NCBI GenBank assembly: GCA_020080175.1
Contig: JAGHQL010000092.1
Span: 1-64,000 of the forward strand
From: Glutinoglossum americanum
Taxonomy: Eukaryota > Ascomycota > Geoglossomycetes > Geoglossales > Geoglossaceae
Length of the DNA stretch: 64,000 nucleotides
Reading direction: 5' to 3'
The notes under the pieces were generated by a model. It was not told the origin of the DNA. It made no database searches and saw only the letters and a program-made list of their open reading frames with translations. Positions 21,002 through 33,671 of the stretch are shown here, one piece after another. Each line of letters starts with the position of its first letter. The stretch's first letter is position 1. The position numbers were made by a program, and so were the translations under genes.

Positions 21002-24000
21002 ATCCGCCGGTCGCGCGCCCAGATATATATCCCGCACCCACGGCCAGGCCAGACGCAAAAACAAAGGAGCGAGAGAACCCCGGGCTAGGCTTGGACGGTT
21101 ATAGCCAGCCACCGTCCCATGTGAAGGATTGTTCAGCTGGCGGGCGCAGCTGCGTGTAAGCTGAGCGGCCAGCGCACATGCGGGGGCCATATGCGGGCTC
21201 AGGGGAAAGCGGTAATAGGGTCGCTTGGCGGTGCACCCTCGCCATCCTCGCGCAAATCCCCGTCAGGAGTTGCCATCCTCGGTGGCGCCACAGCGGGGAC
21301 AGAGTTTAAGGCTGTCGGGATGTATTGGTCTGCAGGCGGTCTTGCGTCCTTTCTCGCATCAGCCGCGCTTTTCCTTGACCGCCTGTGACCAGCCTTGTCC
21401 AAACCGGCCGTTCTGGGGGGCAAAGTATTCAGCAAGTTTTTTTCGCCGCTCGTCTGGGACATTCCATCGCGTGGCCGGCGTTAGTGTGACGTTATATTAA
21501 CTGTCAGTTGTCAGTGCTATGCGGCCTGGGACCAGATGCGGTTGCGTAACCCTGGGCACGCATGTGAGCTCGGTCCACCCTTGCGCTTCCAGCGAAACAA
21601 GATAGCGATTGCCCCACTTCACATGGTAGTACAACAGCAAACGTAGCGTAGAACAGTTTCCAATCCTGCCAACCCTGCTGTAGAATGTACGGGATTGTCG
21701 GGGAGGTTGACGCATACGGCGACCTTCACATGCAGCTGGCCCTATGCGTCGACATAAGGCCTCTTTAGACGTGTGCACTTCGCCTACGCTATTTATGCTA
21801 CCGCGGAAGCGACGTCACGGAAATAATTCTATCCGACATTGAAAATTGCCAAGTAGAGGCGTAATCTTTGAGGGATGTGGGATCCCCTTCCGAACTCATA
21901 AAACGATGCCTTGCGCCATCCGCCATCTACTAGCCGGGATAGCCCCATTCTCTGGGTGCAGATTACACCTCAGCGGTCGAGTTGATGCTAACTCCAGTTT
22001 GGGTAGTCGACATTTACTCCAAAGTCCCGTCGGCAACCCCGCTCACTAGACTCAGCCTAGCTATTCCACCAGACCACAAAATCGACCGCGCCGGCGAAAA
22101 TGCTCCCACGCTATTACCCTACATTTACTTCCAGAAACCCGCGCCAAGGAAACCGTAGGGGATTCAGCGGGTAGCAATACCGACTCTGCCCGCCAAGAAT
22201 TACCGACCAACTGCCCACCCAAACCCAATCACCCATCCAGACGCCCGCTGGCTTAAAAATATAGCGGCCGGCGTCGGTACGACAACACCCCTCCCGGCAC
22301 AACCACACCCGCCATCCAGTACAACCCCCCCTCCCACCGCATCCCCGCGAGCGAGGCACACCCACGAGCCAGCCACCCCACCCCACCACCAAAAGGATCC
22401 GCCCGGGCAACCCCGCAGCCCGCCCCCCAAGCAGCCAGGCCACACCACCGAAGCCGGCAACCGCGTCCGGGATAGACGGCCACGAGCCCGCATCGCGAGC
22501 GCAACGTCCAGGGATCACGTATGCCGCCCCGGCGGAATCCCGAGCGAATTTATAGTGGCGCCGGGACCCCCCCCAGCACCACCTTACGTGATATTCTCGC
22601 GCACCCCCGAGCGCGGCACGGCGTTGGTTTTTTGCGTAATTAAGTGCGGGGTTTTGGCGTGCCGGTATCGCTGGGCTGATACGCGGAGTTGTGGTGGGGC
22701 CAGTGCGTGGGGTTGGGGGTTTGGGGCGGTTGCAAATCGCGGCCGTTCTCCGCATGGGCCGTCTTGGGCGCTAGGCGCCCTGTTGTGGGGCTGCGGTGTG
22801 GTTTGGAATGGGCTTGAGGGGCGAGCGCCGGGCCCGTGTCTGGAGTCCGGGAGTGGTTCTGCCTTCCTCCTTCTAGGCGACGTCGATGGCTGACGGCGGT
22901 GTACGGCGTTATCTTGCTGAAATAGGAAGCTTTACTGACAACACCATGCGAAGGGGTTAGCTGGAAAAAGGCCCTGTTGGATTTGCTTGAGGCTGCTGGC
23001 TCTTAGGGTCGTAAGTCTTCACGGCTACTTTTTAGAGCTGAAGATATCCAGCAAGCCATCAAGCAATAAGAGAACCGGTAATGGAAATTCTATTTTCTGT
23101 AGAGCGCTTCAAAATATTTCGAAGGAATTTCCCCCCCCCAGCGCTCATACAATAACCATCCCAGCCTCTCGCAGCGGACGCTTGGGCTGGCAACTGAAAT
23201 CAGCGTTCTCGACACCATTCACGGCTTGCAAAGACTATTATCTAGTGGGCCGTGCATGCGCACACGATTGTAGGGCTCATACTATCGCAACCTCTTGTAC
23301 ATCGAGATCGTCTCCTAAAGGGTGGTGAACTGTTGAAAGCAGGCAATCGGGAGGACAGTATGGGAAACTTGTGGCTCATTCGCACCCAACGGTTATCGTC
23401 CACGAGGGCGGTCCCGTTTTCCATTTATTTCCTGTTTCGGGCAACACATGCTGCCAATGGGCTTCTATCGCCTTTAATCTCTCGTAAAAGACCCTATCCG
23501 TAGGTCCCGACAGCATATTAATTCTGCAGGGGCAGGCTTGCCTCGGTGGTTAGGACCTTGACTGCCTCACCTGATTTCACAGGGTATGGATATAGACCGA
23601 ACCACACCGTTCCAGGTTTGCTCTTTTTGCCACCACAGGCCCCTATAAGGGACATTCATTAAAGCCGGCCTATCAGCGGTTATTCAGTTCAGACTCGGCC
23701 AAGGATTATCCCTTCACACTTCACCATTTCGCACGTGGCATGCGCGTTGGCCGAACTCAGAATTATCCTGCAGCCAAAGTCTATTTCTATTGCTCAGCCC
23801 CCCCCACGGTTGACCATCTAGACTAATTAGGATAATTGTCGCGTGTTTAAAACTAGGTCAATTACCCTCACGATCCCAAGCCTAGCCATTGCAAGTTAAA
23901 AATGCCCCCAAATACGAATTTCACTACAGGTAATCGGATGAATAATATTGTATTATGCGGTTTCAAATCCTATCATCTACCTTCGCAACTACAAAACCCT

Positions 24001-24064
24001 TGGTGGTAAATATTTCGTCCCAATGTGGGGCTATGATGCGGGCCGCAGAGTGGATTTAGTTAGT
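21002..24064. other. 3-kb gap with no recognised gene
   Basis: Contains the aquaporin promoter, a GC-rich block (about 22200-22860) with long but low-complexity open frames on both strands, and AT-richer sequence to 24064. I tried to read exons on both strands and found no family pattern. A short multi-exon gene could still be hidden here. Confidence 0.35.
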
Positions 24065-27000
24065 TTAATCATTAAGCAGGCTAATAACGTCGTCGACGCA
24101 ACGGTCCCCCGTCAGAGGGGGCTCCAAACCCATCAACCGTACAACATCCTTGAACTTCTCCCTCAACACCTCTCTCACCCCTTCCTCGTCCACCACATGG
24201 CCCACTTCCTCGAACCAACTCACAGCGTCCCCGCACCTCCCCTCCCACTCCCTCAGCTGCCCCTGCCATATTGTCTCGGTCTTCGTAATTACCAACTCCT
24301 GCAGAGACCCAACCCGCTTCGTCTTGAGCTTGCAGGCACCGCCGTGGAGCTTTCGATGTAGATGCGCACGCTGCGCTTTCGTGACGGGAAATCGGCCGAC
24401 TCGCCGAGTGGGGGAGATGAGGAATTCGTCAAGGGCGTTGCAAGCGTCGCAGCCGCAGCCGAGGCAGACGCGGGTCCAGTTGTTAGGGTGGATGGGCTTG
24501 GGGCGGATGTAGCGGGTTATATAGGTGGTGAGAAGATGAGAGACGAAGGCATGGTAGGAAGGGGCGGTTAGGGGGACGTTATCTGAGGCAAGAGGTTCAA
24601 GGAGGCGGCCTAGAAAAGGGAGAAGTATGTGGGGAAGGGCGGAAGGGTCGACGGTTTGGGCGGTGTCGGATATTTTTGCGAAGAGCTGGCCGATTTCGTC
24701 TGTGAAGCCCAGGGACACACAACACTCAACTAGGGTAGCAACATCCTCTCCCTCTATCTGGCCGGGGCCACTGTGGGCCTCTTCCTGGCCTAGGAGGTAC
24801 CACCTATCCATCATCCAGTCCGAATCAGCAAATACAGACTTCTGGCGCTTGGTAACTATGCTAGACGTAAGCTGGATGGTAAAGTTATCGATCGTGTCGG
24901 CGAGAACATCCCGAAAGACGTTTGCGACGACGTCCCCGGCGATTTTGCCCCCGCCGGGGTTTGGGAGGTGGATGAGGAACCCGACGGCAAAGGCTGTGTT
25001 TGTTGAATGGGCTTTAACTAACGGGAGGATTCTGTTGGGTTCGGTATTAGCAGGCGCGGGCGAAAGGTTGTGGGCGCAGAATAGGATTATCCTACCTGTT
25101 GAAGATAAACTGGCTATCCACATATGAATAGGATATCATTGCTAACGCCGCTCCATCTTTAGTGAAGACGGCTGGAGGAGTTGCAAGCGCTTCCTCGATC
25201 ACCCTTTGTGCCCACTGCTCTAGTATCGGATATTTTTCATTTCGCTCGGCCTCCTTGTGTAGCGAACGATTATACCCGCTAACGAGGCGATCTATGGCAC
25301 CAAGCCGCTCATAAATTTTAGGGTACCGAGCGATGGTGTTGGCGGTTCTGCAGAGCTGCGTTAGCCGAAGTGATTCGCTGGAGTCGGCAGCCGTGACATA
25401 CGCTTCCAGGATCTTATCGACATCGAAATCAAGCATAAACAATCCAATATCCCCATAAACCTCCAAAGGGGGCACCTCATACACCGCAGACAACGCGCTT
25501 TCAAAGAGGTGAAGGTTTCCGAGTAACAGCGAGGCTTTTATCACCTCCCCCATCACCTCATTCGAAAAAGGCTTGCGTTCATCCAAGGGGCCATGGGAAT
25601 AGGGACCCACGGTTGGTTCGGCAAGGCGTTCTTTGTTAAGCGCGACCGTGAGCTCGCAGAGCTGGGAGAGCTCCCCCCTCAGCAGTTTGTTGCACGGATC
25701 GTCCTGTAGGGTCCTCGTGAGCCGTTTAAACCAGGACTTGACGTCGACTTTACCTCTTTTGGCGGGCTCAAAGAGGAATTCTATATTGTGTTCCTGGGGC
25801 ATGATGATCAAGATCTAGGAGAGGCTGTATCAGCACATGACGCGAATGTAGCTCACCCAGTAAGACTATTCATATAAGCAAACGTACAGTGTTGCGGTAA
25901 GGGTGTATTGCACTAATTCCCTCATGGCCAGGCCCTTTGGAGGGGGGCTCTAATTGAGCAATGTCAGTTTGTTTCAGTGGAATCTCTTTCGCAACCATGA
26001 TGCCTTCTAGATCGAAAATTTTCTTAACCTCGACCTTGTCAGAGCAAGTTCCTCCGAGCTTGTGAAACCCTTCTCTAGGGTCGTCTTCGTTACGCCCACC
26101 ACGCTGTGTGTGCCTCCCGTGATCCTGATGCACGTCCTCTACACTACGCCCCAAGTTGGCGAGATAGGAGTAGAACCCAGCCTCGGTACTTACCTCCTTC
26201 AGATAACGGGCCTTAAGTTTGTCGCTCCCTCTTCGCCGCGAAGACTGGAGAGCCGCATCTTTGTACTTGCACCCGAGCATATAAGCTAGCATGTTGGGGC
26301 AGGCGGTCTCCCCGCTGCTGAACCTCTTCTTCCAGAACGTGAATATCTTGTGTAGCTTCTGTTTCTCTTCATAGAGGGCGGAGGCTGTCTGAGGCGTTCC
26401 CGGAGCAGTATAGATGAGGTTGTAAGTAAGTACGAGTCGGTGGCCTGAGATCACTGGCTTCACATCGTGTGTGGCGTCCGCGTACCTATAAAGAAAGAAA
26501 TCAGAGTTATTCTATAGAATAAAAGACGGGACTGCTGTCACATAGGGTTGGGGTATCACCAGGCCATGAAAGAGTAGCCATGTTCAGACGATTTTGCGGT
26601 GTCGAAAACCTTTGTCTGCCCGTTGTGCGAGATACGAACATTCCCGCCTTCGTGCTTCGAAGGTAGGCAAATGGCTAATGTGCCAAACATTCCTGACGCC
26701 TTCTCTGAACTGCAATTGCCCAGTTAGCCAGCCAACATGATTTAGAGCGGGCCGGTTTGCGACCTACTTGTGCGGTTTAAACATCGCTCCCTCCCCGCAA
26801 ACCAGCAACCTGTAGAGTTCCGCTCTGACCCCCGAGACACCAGCAGCAACTCCGAGCTCCTCCGCAACCCTACCGATGACTGTATGCAGCGTTCGTTCCC
26901 ACGCCTGGTTCTGAAGAGAGAATTCACCAGCGTTGAGTTCCCAGCTCTTCCTCACGGACGCGTCGACAATCATCTCGCTGCCTTTCCTGAAAGGAGTTTG

Positions 27001-27315
27001 GTGGCATGCGGCAACAACCGTTTGTGCAACGCCGAAGGATAATGGAAGACCGACCATCTCGACATCTTTTACAATAATGCCTGGGTTCGCAGCGCCGGGA
27101 AGAGTGCCGAAGGTAGCGAAGGACCCTATGTATTGGACGTTATCGAGAACATTGTGGAGCGATGCCTTGATAAGTGGAGCTACCCTAGGATCGTTTAGAG
27201 GATAGTTGACTCTCGAGATGGTGGCAAGTATTTCGCTAGGGCTGTTGCTGCTTTCGTCCGGGTCGTTTAAGGAGTCGGTGGCTGGTTGGCCGGCGGCCAC
27301 ATCTGCTGCGGCCAT
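24065..27315 (-). CDS. 2OG-Fe(II) oxygenase-like protein (prolyl-hydroxylase fold), five exons
   Basis: Exons 27315-26768, 26709-26560, 26485-25888, 25814-25096, 25031-24065; phases 2, 2, 0, 2 agree; 993 aa. The N-terminal third matches a fungal family with a double-stranded beta-helix: GLPLSFGVAQTVV, SVRKSWELNAGEF, AELYRLLVCGEGAMFKPH, GTLAICLPSKHEGG, ATHDVKPVISGHRLVLTYNL. The last block has the distal His ligand and the Arg for 2-oxoglutarate. The family's proximal motif is usually KPHxDSEK; here, across the first intron, it reads KPHNSEK, so the Asp ligand seems absent. The C-terminal 450 aa are helical and end in a Cys-rich stretch (VCLGCGCDACNALDEF) and a basic region. Substrate unknown. 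If the Asp is truly lost, activity is doubtful. Confidence 0.75.
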
Positions 27316-28106
27316 TTGGGGTTGGAGGGTGTGAGATGCGAAGATTTGGTTTTGATTTAGTTTTGATTTACCCCTGACAAGTACGCCAAGCCGGAGGCTG
27401 CCGCCATCCCAAAATGTTTGTTGAAATGTGCTGTCGTATGCATGGAGTGGGGTAAGCACATAGTAAAATTACCAGGCGAAAGGAGTGACCAAAATTACTG
27501 CGGCTTGGGACTATGTGTGCAGCAACGTGAGGCTGCTGGTCCACGTTAGTCTAGGTACCGCGATCGCGTAGGCCCTACCAGAATTGCGTGGCGGGTGTAT
27601 ATTTGTGTGCCAATATCCAAATACCAGCATTACCAACACCAGGCATCGCACAATCCGAAACTCAATTTTGGTAGTCACTGTAACATGAGGCGCTGTTGTG
27701 TAGGAGGAGTTTTATGCCGTCAAGCGAGGACACATCAACAAATTTCACAAGCAATTCTATATAGGACAGCTCTAACGCAACAATAGTTTTTTAAACTTCC
27801 GCCTGGCTGTGAGTGAGGTATCTCTTTACAGCTCAATCCCTCAAGCTATAGTAAAATTTAATTTTTGCTGGTAGCGATAGTGGCTTATCTGAGTATATGC
27901 GTCCACTGTACCATTCATTATTGGTGAGGTTCGCGAAATCGTTCCTTTTGGCCATCCTCCGGTACTGTCGGGAGGTCACGCCGCATGGAATGACTAATCC
28001 AGTCCCTCACGGCCCGCCAGACGGGGCCGACCCATCACTGTCGAGGACAACTGCGACCATTATGCTCGGCAGTCAGCATTCGGACCTCTCGCCGGTACTT
28101 TAAAAC
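27316..28106. other. Intergenic region between divergent genes
   Basis: Upstream of the oxygenase gene (minus) and the NLR remnant (plus). No gene seen. Confidence 0.5.
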
Positions 28107-31100
28107 ATGCCAGACGAATTTGCGATCATTATCGCAACGGCTGTGGCTACAGCCTTGTCGCTCGCATGGATGTTCGCCATGTGGAGACACGCCAGCCAAC
28201 CCTCGAAAGAGAGAGCACCTGCGAGGCGGCTTACTTTAAGGATAGCGAAGGCGAGGCCATAGACTATATGAATGTTAACAACTCCTGAAAATGCAGTATT
28301 ATTGCCGTGTCCGGACTTGGTGGTCATGCGTTTGGCTCGTGGAAGCCACGAGGCCAACCACACGTGTGGCTGCGTGACCTCCTTCCAGAATCGATAAAGA
28401 ATGCACGCATCCTAACGTATGGTTACGACACCAAACTGCCTGGAAGCCAGTCCAATGCATCCGTCTTGGAGCTGCCAAGGAGGTTCTTGAATCAGTAAAG
28501 ACGGTTCGCAGCCAGCGGAACGTAAGCCTTTGGCAACAATAGCTTTTAAAGTTTACTACATGAATTTTAAAATGCTCAACTTTTGCAGAAATATCGGCCT
28601 ATCGTCTTCATTAGACATAGTCTAGGCGGACTGGTAATCGAGCGAGTATTTCGGTATTTCGCCACTTTCCTAAGTTCTGTGATTCCCCTTAGGGCAGTAT
28701 GAATAGCTTGGGTGTTTCAGTCACTCCCAGCAATTCCAATGATTAGTTGATAGCGCCGGCCTGCGAAAGCTCACTAGCGGAGATTTTGGCTCTGTTTTAA
28801 CGTATGAGGTCAGGGCTTGGTCGAAGCAGCTCATGGTGGCCGAGATGACAAGGCTGTTTTCATGTCTTGCTATGCGATTATGTTCTTCGGTGTTCCGAAT
28901 TGCGGCCTTGAAATATCAAGCCTAACCTCCATGGTGAAAGGGCAACCCAACGAGCATTTGGTGAGGGATCTTGATCCACATTCTCGCTTTTTAACCCACC
29001 TTCACAGTATGTCCTACCGTTGGTTCACGTTGATGATTCACCAATCATCTCCGTTTATGAGACCAGAATGACCGCAACCGTCGAGGTAAGTTTTTTCTTG
29101 AATCCTACTCTAGCCCACCATAAACACGCCTTAACTTTCCTAGTGGTCTTCAAAAATGGACGCCCGGGAACGGACTGGGCAGAGGGTAATGGTGGTGCCT
29201 CAACACCCCGCCATCCAATCTGTAAAACATGAAAGATCCCATGACCGACTCTATAAATGCAAATCATTCCGATATCATAAAGTTTGCTAATCCTTCTGAT
29301 CAAGACTCTAGCATTACCGAATCGAGGTTAATGCGTTTGGTCGATGACGTACCGGGGGTCGTTGGAGATCGCACCGCGGGACACCGGAAAAGTGAGCGTT
29401 CTAGCTAGCCAACTACAGTGACTAAACTAACTAACCCCAAACTAGAGTTATCGGATATTGAAGCTAGATATGTGAAGGCTCTCAATGCTCCAAACTTCGC
29501 CGCCTTCAGGGAATACAGCGTTGAAGATCCCGCGCCCGGTACTCTTTGGTGGTTTCTGTAGAATGAGTTGGCCAGTTCCTGGGTATCTGGGGACAAATCA
29601 TCGTTGTTATGGGTTCGAGGCCCCCCGGGCCAGGGAAAAACAGTTCTCTCAAAGTTCGTCCTTAGTCATTTGGAAAATAGATTACTCAGCTCCCAACACG
29701 GCGCTAGAGTAATTTATTCTTTCTGTTATGATCAGGATGAACGCTTTCGGACAGTTGGCTCCGTCTTGCAGTCACTCACTAAGCAGTTGCTTACCACTTC
29801 ATACCTCTTTGATCGCATTTCCGATGTGATAGAGACCGATTCCTCGCGGATTCCGACGACAGCTTGTGGGAAATCCTAGAAACGATATTTCACGATCCCA
29901 TCTTTAGCACGATATATTGCATCGTTGATGCTCTTGGCGAATGCGATGAGGGTCGAGGGAGTGGTTACCGCGGCGAGTCACCAGGCTCATTCAGGCATCA
30001 CCTCAAAGACGAGAGAAAGCCACTATACTCGAAGTCTTTGTGACAAGTCGGTCGGTCATGGACATCCTCAACAAACTTGATCGATTTCCACGCATCGACC
30101 TGAGGGCTATCCCTGACGATCTGAGGCTCGTCGTTGATAGCAAAATTGCAACCCTCAGCTATCTTAGCACCAACGTGCAGAACGAGGGTGCAGAACTCCT
30201 GTTAGATGGAGCTGGAAGGACATTCTTATGGGTTTCGATCGTCCTCAAGCATTTGAGCGATATGCCTTTTCTAAGTCTCGCTAAGCTCAAAAACATTATC
30301 AAGAGTAGTCCAACTGATCTGGAAAAGCTATATCAAAGTATCGTTGATCGGGTTATGCGGGGTATGCTAGAATAATAGAAATTTCTGGCATGGGTCGTTT
30401 ATGCTCGCCGACCACTAACACTCGAGGAGCTCGAGGCAGCTCTTGCAACGCAAATGGAGTCTAGGAATAAAGCTTCTACTCAGTGACACCGAACCACACT
30501 CATCGTGGAAGTTTCGCCGGATTTCCAAATGGCCAGGATCCAAATATATACTTGGCCAAGGTGTGTACTATATATTTAAGCTTCGAAGGCTTCGAAATAG
30601 GCCCCTGCGGTGATAATCGGGCGTTAGCAACTCAGAAAAATCAGTATCCTTCGTTCCATTATGCGGCATGTCACTAGCATGCCCATATCCGGACCGGAGA
30701 TGGTGTCGGCAAAATTTCCCATATCCTTATCTAACCGACTCATCGAGCCACGGTCCCCAATACCACCCTGTTGGGGGGAAGCGGCCGAAATCCCAGATCT
30801 ACATGAAGCGGGTGACAAGTGGGGAGTTGCAGCAAAAGCCAACATCGCGTGGTTGGCTGAATTCCAATCGAGGAACTTGGTCATCACGGAAGAAAAGGTT
30901 AGGGAGGCCGCAGAGGAATGGGCGACAGGGTATGAGATGATGAAATCGTTTGTCGGCTAGAGCAACACCCAATTTACGGAAGAGCCTGTTTGTGCTATTG
31001 CCAGCGGCTTTGGCGGGCAGTTGATGCAACTTTTGCTGGATAGGGGTGACGTTGAGGTAACCAACTCTTCGATCAAAGCGGCAGCAGCCAATCGAGGGAA

Positions 31101-32695
31101 TGGCAATTATGTAATGAAACTGCTACTAGACAAGTGGGATGGTGTGGTCTCATGGCGGATTTGGTGGAAGCGGCAGCAGAGAATAAAGAGAGTGGTAAGG
31201 GTGTTGTAGAGCTGCTGCTACGCAGACAAGATATCAGGATCACGGCTGGCGCGGTAGCAGTGATAGCGCGAAACTCCGGTGTTTGGGCGGTGAGGTCACT
31301 ACCCCGCGGACGAGGCGGCATTAGGGTTACCGAGGATGTAGCGAAAGCGGTGGCAAGTAAGGAGAATGGCAGAGAGACGATAGGGCTGCTTTTGAACAGT
31401 GGTGATTTCTAGATCACGGAAGGCGTAGTGGTAGCGATTTCACGCGTGCTCAATGCAGAAGTGATGGAACAATTATTAGCAAGAAACGACGTCGGGATCA
31501 TAGAATGTGCCGTGATAGCGATAGCACATCGGTGCAACGCTAGAGTTATGGGGTTACTCCTGGACAGAAGGGAAGACTTTCAGGTCACTGAGGCAATCAG
31601 GGAGGCAGCAGCAAGTAACAACACAAACGGGAAAGAAGTGGTGGAGTTACTACTGACAAGGGGGGGTGTCTTGATTACGAAGGCAGTGGTGAAAGCAGAA
31701 GTTATTAACCAGGGCAGTGGCGGAGAAATTGTGAGATTGCTGCTGAGCAGAGGCGATATCCAGATTATGGGGGAAGTGCTGAAAGCGACGCCATCGAACA
31801 TGCCACGTGGAGAACCGCTCACGAGGGCATCCGAGGGCGGGTGTGAGGCTGTGGTTCCGTTGCTGCTAGAGAAGCACAAAGTGTGTCCAGATTCACGAGA
31901 CCGCAGGGGCTGGATGCCGCTATCGTGGGTAGCGCGGAACGAGCATATCAAAGTTGCGGAGCTGCTGCTGGTAGTGATGGGGGCCGGACGGCCTTGTAGG
32001 TAGCGGCAGGAGGCGGTCACCTTGACATGGTGGAGAGACTGCTAGCAGCGAGGGCGGATGCCAGTGCGGCTGCTGGTGGTGGCTGGGGTGGTCGGACAGC
32101 CTTGCAGGCGGCAGCAGAAGGCGGGTACCTCGGAGTGGTGGAAACGTTGCTGGTGGCGAACGCGGATGTCAACACTAGCGCTCCTCGTTTTAATGGCCGA
32201 ACGGCCTTGCAGGAGGCGGCAGGAGGCGGGCACCTTGACGCGGTGGAGAGGCTGCTGGCAGCGAGGGCGGACGTCAATGCGGTTGTCGGCGGCGGTGGTC
32301 GGATGGCCTTACAGGCAGCAGCAGGAGGCGGGCGCCTCGATGTAGTAGAGAGGCTGCTAGTAGCGAATGCGGATGTCGATGCGGCTGCTGGCAGCCCTCC
32401 CGGTAGTCGGACGGCCTCGCAGGCGGCAGCAGGGGGTGGGCACCTCGACGTGGTGAAGAGGCTGCTAGCAGCGGAGGCAAACGTCAATGTTGCCGGCGGT
32501 TGCCGGAGGGGTTGGACGGCCTTGGAGGCTGCGACAGAAGTTCGGCACTTCGATGTAGCGGAGGCGCTAGTGGCGGCAGGCGCGGATGTCAACGCTGCCA
32601 CTAAGCGTAGAGATCCTTAGACGGCCTTGGAGCTAGCAGCAAAACATGGCCGCTTCGGTGTCGTGAACAGGCTAAAACGGGCAGGCGCGAATTAA
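28107..32695 (+). pseudogene. Decayed NLR: lipase-like + NACHT + two kinds of C-terminal repeats
   Basis: A collinear but broken host gene. In order: a short hydrophobic N-terminus (28107, MPDEFAIIIATAVATAL); an alpha/beta-hydrolase domain (28290-29300; SGLGGHAFGSW, ARILTYGYDTKLPGSQS, a degraded GHSLGG box reading RHSLGG, MFFGVPN); a NACHT NTPase (29480-30370; P-loop GPPGQGKT, Walker B-like YCIVDALGECDEG); the NACHT-following region (LAWVVYARRPLTLEELEAAL near 30390); a set of ITEEVV-type repeats (about 30860-31800); and six or so standard ankyrin units (32020-32690). This architecture is standard for fungal incompatibility-type NLRs, where the lipase-like part is the effector and the repeats the sensor. 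The frame is broken roughly ten times by stops and shifts, so it is most likely dead. Sequence is still easy to read, so decay is probably recent. Confidence 0.85.
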
Positions 32696-33671
32696 GCGCT
32701 CATTTACAAAGGTTCGCATCCTCTGGGGAATAGGGTACCTCAGCGCGAAGCCACTTATCTGGGAGCTTGCGGAGTCCCGCGGGGACAGAAAATTTGCAAG
32801 ACGAAGCGTTGGTATTACTATGTCCAAAACAGAGATTTTCAGGTTTACCTAGGCCCGCCTTCAGCCGGTGGTAATAAACTGAATTGGGACTCTTTGGCCA
32901 GGCGTGTTAGTAAATTTTGGGCTACCTTTCAGATACGTCAACGCTCCCATCCCGAGGCTCGATACACTTGGGTCTTGAGTGACTGTAGATGGAGCCGGTG
33001 GGGTGGCGATTTTTAGTTATATGAGCAGTTTTCGAAGTGGTTTTTATTCCCACAGGTGGTGGTGGGTCTGGTCTGGCTGGCACGATGGCGATATATTCAG
33101 TGTGTGCGCGTAGTTGCCAATAATATGTGCATCCTGCAAGCCGAGTTACCGTGACGGTGCTTCGGGCTAACCCTGCCCACAGCCTGGCAGCGATTACCCG
33201 GAAAGTTTCGGGTGCATTGAGTTCATGGATAAATTTAGCCAACGAGAGAGAGGCCTTAGAAGCCCTAACATTTGAATTTCTTATCTACCGGGGTACCAAT
33301 AAATTGCCTCGTTTCGCTCACCAATAACCATAGGGGAGCTTATCCGCCTGAATGAGGCTGTAGAATCTGAAAAATTAGCCTTGGCGTGCGGGGTATCGCA
33401 GAGCAGACTGGCAGCTGCGAGCCTACTCTTTAGCATCGACTTCACACATTCATTCTGTGCTCACTGCTGTCATCTTCCCGCCGCTCGCTGTTCTTATGGT
33501 CCTCTAGTAGGGCTTCAAACAAGGGGCAAAGGTGAGGAAGGCGTTCCTTGGTGATGCTGAAGGTGGAGTCATGTACCCTCGTAGACGATAGCAGCTGCTA
33601 GGAGTTCGCTTTCTGTGGGCCCTCGAGCTTAGAATATAATAGTGCTAACTCCAGTAGCCGCCCTCTCTAGG
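32696..33671. other. Intergenic region
   Basis: Between the NLR remnant and the caspase-kinase gene. Short open frames only (for example 33127-33327); no family pattern. Confidence 0.45.

Noticed and set aside
22114-22893. Long open frames on both strands
   Set aside because: GC-rich, Gly/Arg/Trp-heavy translations with no family pattern or splice logic; explained by base composition.
23500-23980. Possible tRNA gene (stretches such as GGTTTCAAATCCT)
   Set aside because: No matching acceptor stem or anticodon arm could be folded around the T-arm-like sequence.
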